NCBI GenBank assembly: GCA_030549205.1
Contig: JAUKTV010000001.1
Location: 992,001-1,056,000 of the forward strand
Length of the DNA: 64,000 bases
From: Apiosordaria backusii
Taxonomy: Eukaryota > Ascomycota > Sordariomycetes > Sordariales > Lasiosphaeriaceae
Direction of reading: 5' to 3'
A program made the translations under genes and the position numbers. The notes beneath the pieces were generated by a model, which worked only from the letters and a program-made list of their open reading frames with translations, was not told where the DNA came from and ran no database searches. Below, piece after piece: positions 21,896 through 31,692 of this stretch (positions are counted from its first letter, which is position 1; every line of letters begins with the position of its first letter).

Positions 21896-23479
21896 TCACT
21901 GAGTAGCACCGCCATAATACACCTTCCTCGCGTCCACCAGCTTCCTCCCCCGCCCCATGGCGATCTCCTCCGGGTCCTTTTGATTGTGCAGCGCCTCGAC
22001 CGTGGCCTTGACCGTGTTCATCGGGTTGCGAGACCGGGGCACGCGAGCCGACAAGTCATAAATCCCCGCCGCGCGGCAAATTTCAAAGATGCGGTGCTGG
22101 ACTCTGAGGCCAAATCCTGTTTTTTTTTTCTCGTCAGTATTCCTACTTTTAGAGGGAGGGGATAAGGGGGGGGAAAAAAAAGAAAAAGAAAAAAAAAAAA
22201 ACATACCAGGCGGCCTAGCAAACAACTTCACCACCGTCCCGCTCACCTTGGCCTCCACATTCCCGTATATGGTCCGGTTCTCGTACCTCCTGATCGGCTT
22301 CATCTTGGCGATGGCGTCCAGCCTCGCCTTCTGCCAAGCCAGCGACGGCTCCTGGCTCTTCGCGGATCCCAGCCCCACCCACCCGTCCCCGTTCCCGACC
22401 ACCGTGAACACCAGATAGCTCGCGATCTTGCCCATCCTCGTCTGGTTGCTCACGCGGTTTTCCAAGAGCGTCTTGCTCTGGAGCTTCAAAATCTCCTGCA
22501 CTTTCATCCCCGTCCGCCTCTTCAGATCCTGATAAACACCCGTCTCGTCCAGCCCCTCATCCGCAGCGTCAACCGCCGCTGTATACAACCCCGCCACACC
22601 GGGAACCTTGTCAGGCAGCGCCAACGCAAGACTCGACTGCGTCTGGATATTCTTATCCGTCATGGAGCTCCTCTCAAGAATATAACTCAGCACATCCGCA
22701 TCCGTCGGACCCCCCGGCACAACCCCGCCATTCTCCTGATACTTCGCCGCCTTGTTGATCTCCTCCTGCAAATACTTTTTAAAGTCCTTGTGAGCCTGAT
22801 CCCTCACCTCCCCCGGCCACTGCCCTTCCCTCACCTTCCTCCACTCCTTGGGCACAAAATCCTCCAGCCTCTTCAGCGTCCCGGTCGGCTCGCCAACCCG
22901 GAATTTATCCGCCCACTCGATCAAATCGCCCACAAACTCATCCGTGTTCATGAACCTCGCGTTCGGATCCGGCGGGCTGATCCGTCTCCCGCGGCTGGCA
23001 GGGGGCCGCTTGTCAATGATGGGCTGGTGCTCGGCAAAGTCGTCAATGTACGGCAGGCGGTACACGTCGGTCCTCAGCCGGCCCTGGATGGTCAAGTCCT
23101 TCGGGTTGATGCTCGCCTCGCCCGCTTCGAGCGCGGCGATTTGCTCCGGGGTGTACATCCTCCTGAGCTCGGCTTTTTCGGCGTCGGTGTACTTGGGGAA
23201 CTTCTTGGCGGTGAAATCGTCGATTTGTTCCCCGGTGACGACCGTGTCTCGCTTTTGAGAGGTCGGGGAGATCAGCCCGAGGTCGCGGGCGGTGATGTTG
23301 CGGAACCGGGGCTTGCGGCGCCCAGAGGCGGGAGGGGTCGAGGAGAAGGAGCGGCGGCATAATGGTATTTGGGAGGATATTATCGCTGTGGTAGTAGCAG
23401 TTGTCGTCGAGGTCGTCGAGGAGAGAACGCCAACCGAGGAGGTGAGCCTCCTGGCTGCTGGCCGAGCTGCTACACTCAT
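21896..23479 (-). CDS. mrps5: Mitochondrial small-subunit ribosomal protein uS5m
   Basis: Exon 1 23479-22207 and exon 2 22116-21896, giving 497 residues. The 90-bp intron (22117-22206) is GTATGT...CAG and the join reads ARPPG^FGLRVQHRI. The N-terminus (MSVAARPAARRLTSSVGVLS, then RRSFSST) looks like a mitochondrial presequence. The long middle is fungal-specific. The C-terminal third is ribosomal S5: GKIASYLVFTVVGNGDGWVG, ARLDAIAKMKPIRRYENRTI, and SARVPRSRNPMNTVKATVEAL. Known role: lines the mRNA entry and decoding region of the small subunit. The intron is a multiple of three and stop-free, so its retention would add 30 codons including a Phe-rich run instead of breaking the protein. Confidence 0.93.
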   Translation of the reverse strand: MSVAARPAARRLTSSVGVLSSTTSTTTATTTAIISSQIPLCRRSFSSTPPASGRRKPRFRNITARDLGLISPTSQKRDTVVTGEQIDDFTAKKFPKYTDAEKAELRRMYTPEQIAALEAGEASINPKDLTIQGRLRTDVYRLPYIDDFAEHQPIIDKRPPASRGRRISPPDPNARFMNTDEFVGDLIEWADKFRVGEPTGTLKRLEDFVPKEWRKVREGQWPGEVRDQAHKDFKKYLQEEINKAAKYQENGGVVPGGPTDADVLSYILERSSMTDKNIQTQSSLALALPDKVPGVAGLYTAAVDAADEGLDETGVYQDLKRRTGMKVQEILKLQSKTLLENRVSNQTRMGKIASYLVFTVVGNGDGWVGLGSAKSQEPSLAWQKARLDAIAKMKPIRRYENRTIYGNVEAKVSGTVVKLFARPPGMFFFFSFSFFSPPLSPPSKSRNTDEKKKTGFGLRVQHRIFEICRAAGIYDLSARVPRSRNPMNTVKATVEALHNQKDPEEIAMGRGRKLVDARKVYYGGATQ

Positions 23480-24714
23480 AGCTTTGCTGCTGCTCTTTGG
23501 TGGTGGTGTGTGTGTGTGTCCCGCGGGGGAGGGGGGTACGGCGGGGGTGGAAAGGAGAGAGAGAGAGAGAAAGTTCGTCGGTCCCCGGAGGGAGAGAGAG
23601 CTTCGGTCGCTGTGTACTCGGGTGTCAAGTCTATAGGGCTCGTTTAAAACACCCGAATATCACCTTCCGGCCGTTCACGGTATATCGTCTTGAAAATTAT
23701 CGGCCGGGAGAAGCTTGCGACAGGCTCGCTCGCACACACCAGCTGCTGGAACCAGACGAACTGAGCGAACCGAACGACCAGCAATTTTTTTGGGTCCAAG
23801 CTTTCCAATTGGAAATTGGCCCGGGCGTCGTCCAACCCCCCACCCACCATGCCTTGCAGGTGCGGGACAAGCCGGGGTTCCTTAATTCCTAACTTTTCAG
23901 GCTGCTACCAAAACTCTTGGCAGATCCGAGATCTGTGGTCATCACATGATTGATCATGTGATTTGGTCTTCATTCTCTCAGCATGCTGTCCTCAATCATC
24001 AATGGCCTCCAGAACGACCGGGCAGACATCACCTGCAGAAGAAGATCTGTCCCGGGATTCCTCACATTCACACAGTGCGCCCTTTCATCCTCCATCCGCA
24101 CGCGGCCCAACCCGACAGCCCTTTTCAAAGATGCTCCCCTCCCCACCAATCACCACCCCCCAACCTAAGCTTACCTAATCCGCCCCTCCATCGTGCGACT
24201 TTCCTTTCGCTCTGTCGCAGGCCTGAAACGCCAATGCCAGGATCCCAAAGCCCCTTTTTGCCGCCTGCTGAAGAGCGCCATCTCAGGCCGAGACCTGACC
24301 ATGTGGCCATCCGCCGAGCAAAACGCAAGGGGATTCGTGCCTTTTTAACTGATTCCAGCTCTGATTGTGACGCCTGTGGTTTCATCCTATTATCTTCTCC
24401 CCCTTGCCCGCCCATCATCCGCCCATCCTTTCCTTTTTGCTTCCTCTCCTCCAACTTTTGCAATCATCGTGAGATTTTCCCACCTCACATTCTGTAATAT
24501 TCAGCACGTTCTCTTCACTACCTTTGTATCATAATATTTTATTTTCATCATACCCACGGCGAGCTGGCAGCGCCTGTTACCACACGGTCTTTCTTTTGAT
24601 CCGTCCGAGACATCAGTTCATCCTTGCGATACCCCAACAGCATTGCCATTACGCGCCTTTCTCAAGCTCATCTCTTATAATCCCTCTTGCCCATAATCAC
24701 CGCCAGCAATCACA
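23480..24714. other. Divergent promoter region, uS5m / small membrane protein
   Basis: About 1.2 kb. Near the uS5m start are a short GT run, a G-rich stretch and a GAGA run (23555-23571). A perfect 22-bp inverted repeat lies at 23941-23962. 24,500-24,714 looks like a leader for the small gene. No coding region seen. Confidence 0.55.
23941..23962. repeat. Perfect 22-bp inverted repeat in a divergent promoter
   Basis: Left arm ATCACATGAT, spacer TG, right arm ATCATGTGAT. Each arm contains an E-box-like CACATG/CATGTG core. It lies about 460 bp from the uS5m start and 750 bp from the small gene start. Confidence 0.75.
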
Positions 24715-24948
24715 ATGGGTCAATTCGACTGGTTCTCCAGCATCGGCGCCACCCCAGAGGCCGTTGCCGTCCTCAACGACCAGCCCATTCTCTTCACCAT
24801 CCTCCTCATCGTCCTTGTCACCATCATCCTCCAGTGCGTCCTCATCTGGTACATCCACTACGCCACCTTGAAGCCCGAGCAAAAGAAGGCGAAGGAAGAC
24901 AAGAAGAAGAAGAAGCAGCAGGAGAAGGGCGGCGGCGCAAAGAAATAA
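24715..24948 (+). CDS. Small single-pass membrane protein with a lysine-rich tail, unrecognised
   Basis: 77 residues, no intron, ATG in CAATCACAATGGGT context. It begins MGQFDWFSSIGATPEAVAVL, has a strong hydrophobic helix at about residues 26-47 (ILFTILLIVLVTIILQCVLI) and a very basic end (EDKKKKKQQEKGGGAKK). The topology suggests a short luminal or intermembrane N-terminus and a cytosolic or matrix basic tail. Strong G/C-ending codon use and the divergent, well-spaced promoter support a real gene. It superficially resembles small ER membrane adaptors but I cannot place it in a family. Confidence 0.75.
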   Translation: MGQFDWFSSIGATPEAVAVLNDQPILFTILLIVLVTIILQCVLIWYIHYATLKPEQKKAKEDKKKKKQQEKGGGAKK

Positions 24949-25448
24949 ACACGGGGCGCACGTTGTGGAACCCGACTCGAGACGGAGGAAAAACGGACGT
25001 TCTTCGCCCAACTACCCGTGATATAAAACGAAGCGATCCATCTAGTATGTCGTGGGGGTTGGGAATGTTTTGAAAGGGCCAACAAGAGGGCGAACACACT
25101 CCGCGCAGACTTGAGTCAGGAGGATCAAGGCCCGAGGACGATTCGTCCCGCCAAACGTGGTTAGGCAGGAATCACTTCCCGAAAAAGCGATCGTTCGAGA
25201 TTATGTGTTTTATTTGGCGTTTTGATCAAGAAAGCGTTGGGCGCGGCTTGGGTTTTTTGGCTGGGTTGACGGGCGCTGGGTAAGGATGCCGGCGTGAGTG
25301 ATTCTCAACCGTAAACTCCATGGGATGGGTCGGTTGCGTCGAGGGAGTGGCGGCTTCTAAGAGCTGGGTGTGTCGTCTTGACCGACCTGGCATCGTGATT
25401 CGTGGTACATAATATATATATCTTCGATTTCCATCTTCCTTGTCGTCT
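24949..25448. other. Convergent intergenic region
   Basis: 500 bp between two 3' ends. A 167-codon minus-strand frame overlapping here is in a different frame from the neighbouring gene and lacks its composition. Confidence 0.5.
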
Positions 25449-26951
25449 TCAGTCTGTGTCATGCTCAAAATCCATGGTGTCAACACTTGAGCTGCGGTCC
25501 CAGTCCACTCCCTCTGGTTCTCCAGTATCGCTATCTTGTGGAAGAGAGACCACGTTCCCAAATCCATCAGTGTAGAAATAGTCACCTTCAGAGCTGCCGA
25601 GCCAATCGTCAGAGGGGATAGGCTCGACATCGGCGGAGGAGCAGCCCGGTAGTGAATCAGTATCCGAGGAGCTATCGTCTTCGTAGTATTCGTCATCGTC
25701 GTGGTCGTAATTACCTTCTGGCACGTCATAGTAGTCTGTAGTTTGGTTCATGGTGGGTAGGTAATAGTCTGGGTTGCTAAGGGAGTGACGGATAAGGGCA
25801 TCTTCGCATCCCAAGGGACCATAATTCTCCCACGCAAACTCCCGCCCATCGAGTTGACTCTGAGGCGTATCTTCTTGGCTTGCCTCCTCCAGCTTGGCTT
25901 GCGTAGTGTTGTTTTTCTTGATTGGATCTGCCCGAATGCCCGTCTGGCATCGAAGCCAAAGCTGCTTGCGCACTTCACCTTCAATTTCTTCTTCAAGATC
26001 CCACATCTCTGGGTCGATGTAGCCTGGCATCATACTCTCAACCTTCTTCCGGAGGGTGAGTGATCGAGCGTGTTTCAAGCGGACAATACTGTTTGCCAAG
26101 GAGGGAATCATCTGTGCGTGTACTGCCATTGACTTGAGTCCACATGTCAGTGACTTCCATTGCGATGTTGGTCATGATTATGGACCTCACCTGCAGATAG
26201 TGAAGATTCCACACAGCCGGGGCAATGTCAATCAACGACGGCAATTCATTATTCTTCTTCGTAACCTTGACCCCCGGTGTGCTCTTCTTGACCCCGATCA
26301 ACTTGTGAAAGGCGATATCCAACAGCGTCAGAGCCTCTTCCATTCTATCCTCCAAGGCCAATCTGTCTGCTTCCGCGGGCTCGGTCTGATCATTTTCGGA
26401 GTCTGGCATGTTGAGACAATAGTGGATCTCTGATTTTAGCCCTTGAAAGCTAGCAACTGGTAGCTCTGGCGGTGCGATGAGGCTGGACGAGAGGTCTGGG
26501 TGGTGAAGAAAGTACAGCGCTTCTGAATCGTTAAGTTCAAGGTCAGGTTGCGCCGCGTGTTTGAGTCGTAGGTCGAGGCCAAGTTCCTGCCATATCTAGG
26601 GCAAGTTAGCAAGCGATACAGATATATGACAAGAAGCAGGCACCATACCCCACATCCGGCAGCCAAGTGAGAGATTGTGACTTCGGTGTCGGAGTCTAGG
26701 CCTACACTGGCAAGGGAAATGTCATTCAAAAATGTCGAAAACTCCAGCTGACAGCCACCACCCGCCTTGGCTATCCAGATAGCCCCTGTAGAGAAGGCCT
26801 CGAAGAGCTCGATGGCGTTTGGAATGTGGTCCCAAATAGCGGGCAAAGAGAGGACACAAGAGCATGAGAGAACAACAGACAAGTCGGAGTGTTTGGTGGT
26901 AACCCCAATGCTTCCAAGATCAAATTCGGTTGTCTGCAAACTGTCGTCCAT
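25449..26951 (-). CDS. Unrecognised protein with an acidic C-terminal region
   Basis: Three exons: 26951-26649, 26595-26191 and 26132-25449, 463 residues, all phase-0 introns (53 and 58 bp, GTATGG/GTGAGG...AG). Junctions read LAAGCG^IWQELGL and HYLQ^SMAVHAQM. The N-terminal third is mixed; the middle has helical stretches (RMEEALTLLDIAFHKLI, IPSLANSIVRLKHARSLTLR). The last 120 residues are strongly acidic with Asp/Tyr/Ser runs (DDDEYYEDDSSSDTD) and end FEHDTD. No signal peptide, membrane segment or catalytic motif seen. I do not recognise a family; the acidic tail suggests a soluble, perhaps nuclear, protein, but that is a guess. Confidence 0.72.
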
Positions 26952-27965
26952 GGCAACCTTGAAGCCATTTGAGGGACTCTAGGTAGGCAGAAACCTTCAT
27001 CGAACCATGAGGGAAAATATTTGAGGGGCGAGTCGCAGTGGAAAAGTAAGGTAGACTGGCACTTTCCATTTTGTACTCTAGCCACTGTGTGCTGGCAAGG
27101 AAAGACCGCCCGAGGAAAATTATAAACGGGAAGGGGCACGAGTATTCGTAGACCAGTCATGTGCATGGCTTTTTCATTTGCTGCCCAGTTTGGTGACAGT
27201 CAATAGTTTCTAGGTGTTATGCTAGATGCATGTGTCTTGCCCCGTCTCGCAGTTTTGTGTAAAACCTCGTCTTCTCCACGGTCTCCTCTAAATAGGTGTG
27301 CAAAATGCAGAAACGTCCCCAGAATGTCAGAATGCCAACCCAAGTTCCTGGTTTTGTATCCCGTGTGTCCAAATGACTTTTTACCAATCAAACCCGCAAA
27401 AGGAAATGAAATGGGACATCGGCCACCCCAAAACACCAGTTTTTGTCTGAGATGATAAGTAAAAAAATACGAGACCATAAAGTCCCAAGCACAAAACACA
27501 CACTCAGATCTATCAGGACCGCCCAAGCATGCAAAACTCCCAGAGCCAAATGCAAAACCAGCCGAAGCCAGGTTCGAGCCAGCAAAGGGTAGAAATGGTA
27601 CTAATTTCCCCAGACAAGAGAGTCGAGAAAAGGAAAGAGGTCCAATGTTGCCGTGAACCATCAGAGTTGGCCCTTCGCAAATCTTTGACGTGAAAACCCA
27701 AAGCTCCAGCAAATAGAAAGGAGCGTCATAAGAACCGGGATGACATATAAGAACACCAAGATGGGAAAGATCAAAAAAATAAGGCGTTTCATCTGCCATA
27801 TCGAGAGGAGCACTTCCGTAAAAGGCGAACTCAGGCGCTCTCCAGGAGAATAAGCACATCGGCCTAAACGATCTCGAACTACAACCCTGGTCGATTTTTT
27901 TTTCTCCTAGGCTGCCGCTTTGCACTTTGCGGGTGTCGTCCTTGCGATAGGGCCGAGCCTCGGGA
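26952..27965. other. Intergenic: promoter of the acidic protein gene, 3' flank of the Nudix gene
   Basis: About 1 kb. A 241-codon minus-strand frame (27200-27925) lies directly downstream of the Nudix stop; its Phe/Cys/Trp/Ser-rich translation looks noncoding, so I treat the stretch as 3' UTR and spacer. Confidence 0.5.
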
Positions 27966-28608
27966 CTACCTCTTCATCGTGGACCTTTCCAAGGCCGCTT
28001 GCAATTCGGGGCGGTCCTTGAGTTGTTCGTAGGCCTCAGCGAAGGTGAACCACTTGCGCTCGCGCTTTTCCTTCTCGGGCCACTCGATCTCCTCGCTGTT
28101 GACGGTAGCCTCGTAGAAGCGGTACAATGCGACCTCCTTTTGCTTCGACTTTCCCGACGAACTGTGCTTCTTGCGGGGGCTCGTTTCCTGAATGTCGCCC
28201 AAATCATAGTCGATCGTCACCAGGATGCCAGCCTCCTCCCAAGCCTCGCGCGCGGCTGCCTCGGTGCACTCCTCGTCAAGCTCCCAGCCACCCTTGGGGA
28301 GCACCCAGCCCTTCCGCCGAGTTGATTGGATCAAGAGCACATAGCTCTTGTCGGCTGACAAAGGCACCACTCCAGCAACCAAACGCTCGCCTTTCGTGTT
28401 GTACCCTGCGAGGCAAAGAAAGTCAGTTCGACCCGGCCGTTTGGAGGTCTCCCCAAAAACAAGTCCACAAAAGCAGTAGGGGTTTTCACAGCCAAGTGAA
28501 TCCACTTGTGTGCGCATGCATTTTCCAAGGACCAAGTTGAAGCAACTTACTCTGCTTGACTCGCCCAGTCCGCGACTCCATGGGACGATTACTCCCGCTT
28601 GCCGCCAT
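27966..28608 (-). CDS. aps1: Nudix hydrolase, diphosphoinositol polyphosphate phosphatase type (Aps1/Ddp1-like)
   Basis: Exon 1 28608-28551 (MAASGSNRPMESRTGRVKQ) and exon 2 28405-27966; the 145-bp GTAAGT...CAG intron joins VKQ^RYNTKGERLVAG. 165 residues. The Nudix box runs from Gly58 to Ile80, with Glu64, Arg72-Glu73, Glu76-Glu77 and Gly79 all in place. KGWVLPKGGW just before it and the basic RKKHSSSGKSKQKE loop fit the DIPP subgroup, which hydrolyses inositol pyrophosphates and diadenosine polyphosphates. An in-frame reading across the intron exists by chance but would replace the conserved start with non-family sequence. Confidence 0.9.
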
Positions 28609-31600
28609 GATGATTCCAGTTGGTAAGCCGTCGAGGTTTCGTAGTTGAGAAAAGGATGCAGCCAAACGGACGGCGTGAGAGGGAGTGTGAGAATGACGGG
28701 GATGGTCGGTAGATGTTGCGGTATGGGCCAATGGATGTGTTTCCTGCGCAAGTGATGGGGCTGCGCGATGCAGGTGAGGAAACCCCTTGCTTAAAGATTG
28801 TTGGCAGGCATGGTCGGGGAAGAAATAGTTGGGTGGAATATGGGTAGAAGTCAAAGATGGTGGACGGGTTTTGTTGCCGGACAGACGTGATGGCTTAAAT
28901 AGAGTCCGTCTTCCTCAACGTTGATTCGGTGTGGGGCAGGCAGTGAATGGGTTGGTAGTGAATGGCTGGTGAAGCTCAATCAAGGTGCTGGAGAGAGCAA
29001 GAACTAGATGAGAGCCGTCTCAAAAGAGCAAGGCAAGTGAGCGAATGGGAGGCAGAGAGAGAGACAAGAGTCGTTGACTTTGTGCGGCGCAGTTCTCGGT
29101 CCTGGTCCAGTTCTGGTCCCTACTCTTGTGTAACGAACAGGTGTTCTGCTGCAGCAAGAGAAGCCGGTGGCGCTCTGAGAGGAGGAAGAGAGTGTGAAGC
29201 TCTACCACGAAGGCGAAAAGCTTCGGGAGAGCAGTCGGAGGTTGTGGTTCGTGGCCGACAAGGGGGCGTTGAGGTTGCGCGACGTTGGCGTCGGAGAAGA
29301 ACTTTTTGGCTTTTGGCTCTTTACGCGAACGCGCTCGGCGGCCGGCAACGGAGTCCACGTTGGCCCTTAAACAAGGCGGTCGGCCACACAACGACAGCTG
29401 AGGAATCAGGTAGGGAAGGCCTGGACCACACCCGGCAGGACAGGGCAGGCTGCAACTACCTGAGAAGGGGAAATAATAAAAAGATACCGTTGCTACGTGG
29501 ATGAGCGAGCACCTGCAGAGTGGCCAAGAACAATCTCAGTGCGGTGTGAGCAACGGTATAAATAGGTAGCTCTAGAATAGGTAGGCTCTTTGCTGGTGGG
29601 CACAACGGTGTGCCCCCAGATCAAGAAGAGGGGGGGCAGTTTTGCGGTGGGATAGAGTTGGCTTTTATGCTCTACTGCGTACATCATTCGTACAGGTACA
29701 TGGAACAGAAAAAGTCTCTTTGGGTTGGGACAAGCCGGAGCCATCAAGGCGTCAGGAAGGCTAGCCCATCCAGAGCAGCCTGGAGGTCCCTGCAACCTGT
29801 ACTTCTCTGGGCCTCATCCCTCATGTGGTGTGTGTGCTGCCGTGGCAGGGGGGGGACAGTTCAAGGCTCTCTCTTTCGAGTACTTCCCCAAAGGTTCCCC
29901 ACATGGCGGCGAGGGGCATGACGGAGCCCGGCGTGAGCAAAAACCATGGGGAAAAGGATGGAGCAACGGAAGTGGGAGAGCACAATGAGGGAAAAAGGAA
30001 GCTCCAACAAGGGAGAGCTACTAATTTTTTGCCAGTTTTGGCCGAGTAGAAACGAAAACGCTTCCCGGTCGCGTGGGGTAGGTACATGTATACATACCTC
30101 CCGCTTACATACACCACCCTACCTTCCGATATCTGGCGACTGGCAACACCCACTGACAGTGTCCGGGACTGTCACTGCGGGCGGTCAGACAGGGGTTTGA
30201 CGTCGCAGTTCCGCTTCCCAGTGCTCGGGTTTGATTCCCCGGCATATTCATGACCTCCGTGCCGATAAAACGAAGAGACATTGAGAGTACTTGACAAGTA
30301 ACAAAGATGAAAAGATGGGGCCTCTTTGTGTGGGGGTTTTAATCTAAGGTAGTGTAGAACAGGAACCTGGGACATGATTTCACCGAGTCAGTCCTGGTTC
30401 TGGTTTCACCGTCGCTTGACTGCCGACGGAACACCGTCCTGCGGTCCACGCATACACTGTCGACGTCACCTGAGATTCCCAGTATCAAAAACGACTGGAT
30501 GGAAGCCGAGCAGGTGAGTCAACCCTTGAAACTGCACTTTACATTGGTGCCAGCTCGTAGAGTCTGCCAGGACCCGGCTTTCTAGGCGGTGAAACATTAT
30601 CAGAGAGTGTAGTTCAGCTTGGCTTACCGGAGAGAATGTACACTTTTCCTGGATGTTGAGTTGAGCTGATTCCTAACAAGCACGGACCACATCCGGAGAC
30701 AAGCTTTTTGTGTTATTTGTGGTGACGACAGATCGATCAGCCCGCTCCCCACATTTCCATCTTGCTGGTATCGTGAGCTGTCACGAGCCTATCTGCTGTC
30801 TGGCCAGGCGCCTTTCCAATATTCGATTGCAGAGGAAGGACGTATGTAAATGCTATATGTATTTCATTAAACCTAGAATTTTCTCGAATCATATCCACTA
30901 GACCATCCCGTGGGCAAAGCCCCTGGATCAGCCAGCAATGAGAACTGCATATTTGACTGGTGCGGGGCAAGCAGTTCGCACAGTTGGAGTGGGGGTCACA
31001 CCATTTGACATCTCAGTTGTTGGATGCAGGCCATTGCTGCTTCCCTCCTTCCCAGCCTCACAACCCGAACGACAGCTTCGAACAACTTTGGGGACGGACC
31101 TATCACAACCAGAGTGATCAAGCCTCTGTTTGTCGCATGTACACATGACAGCACTTGGCTGACTACCTTTCCCATCCAAGTTATCTCCCATCTCGTCCCC
31201 CAAGAGCGACATCTGGCCGTCCACACTGAGGGGTCTGTCCTCTACGGCTCCTTTGCGTTTCCAGCACCCAACGTTGCCCTACCGAGCTCAGGGTTCACGG
31301 GTTCGCCGCTGTGCGGCACTTTGACAGTCTTGTTCTTGCTGTCTGTCAACCGCTGCCAAACACTGGTCAATCGAGGTCGCCCTGTCGAGGCTTCCAATAT
31401 TCTTTTCTTGGCCTCGAGTCAGCACCCCATTACCACCAACCTGATTGGATCCGACTCTGATCTACAAGTTCTTGATACCGACCAAAACTGGACACATCAC
31501 GACGGATCGGGCACCTTGCCGCCTTTCTTGACGAGACATACCGTCCCGTCAACTCCCGCCCGTCACGCATCTTCCACGGGCAGCCGACCCCAGGGCCCCT

Positions 31601-31692
31601 GCCCGACTCCGGCGGTGGGTAGTACGGCTCGGCCCCACGCTTTCTTGACCAGCTGTTAGTGTCCGACTGCGGTAGCAGGGCAAGGCAACAGA
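28609..31692. other. 3-kb divergent gap, Nudix gene / ate1
   Basis: No gene accepted. Frames of up to 211 codons exist (e.g. 28962-29504 and 31024-31659 on the plus strand) but have leader-like or shuffled composition. 28,900-29,400 is purine-rich; 31,000-31,690 is C-rich and probably includes the ate1 leader. Confidence 0.5.

Noticed and set aside
27200..27925. 241-codon open frame on the minus strand after the Nudix gene
   Set aside because: Composition (many Phe, Cys, Trp, Ser) is unlike neighbours, no start context or family resemblance; fits 3' UTR and spacer.
28962..29504. 180-codon frame upstream of the Nudix gene
   Set aside because: Arg/Glu/Trp-rich purine-tract translation, no motif; probably the antisense of the Nudix leader.
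30175..30250. T-arm-like CGGGTTTGATTCCCCG suggesting a second tRNA
   Set aside because: No matching acceptor, D or anticodon arms could be found, and the loop lacks the TTCGA core.
31024..31659. 211-codon frame before ate1
   Set aside because: Ser/Thr/Pro-rich translation of C-rich leader sequence, no family resemblance; ate1 exon 1 begins just after it.
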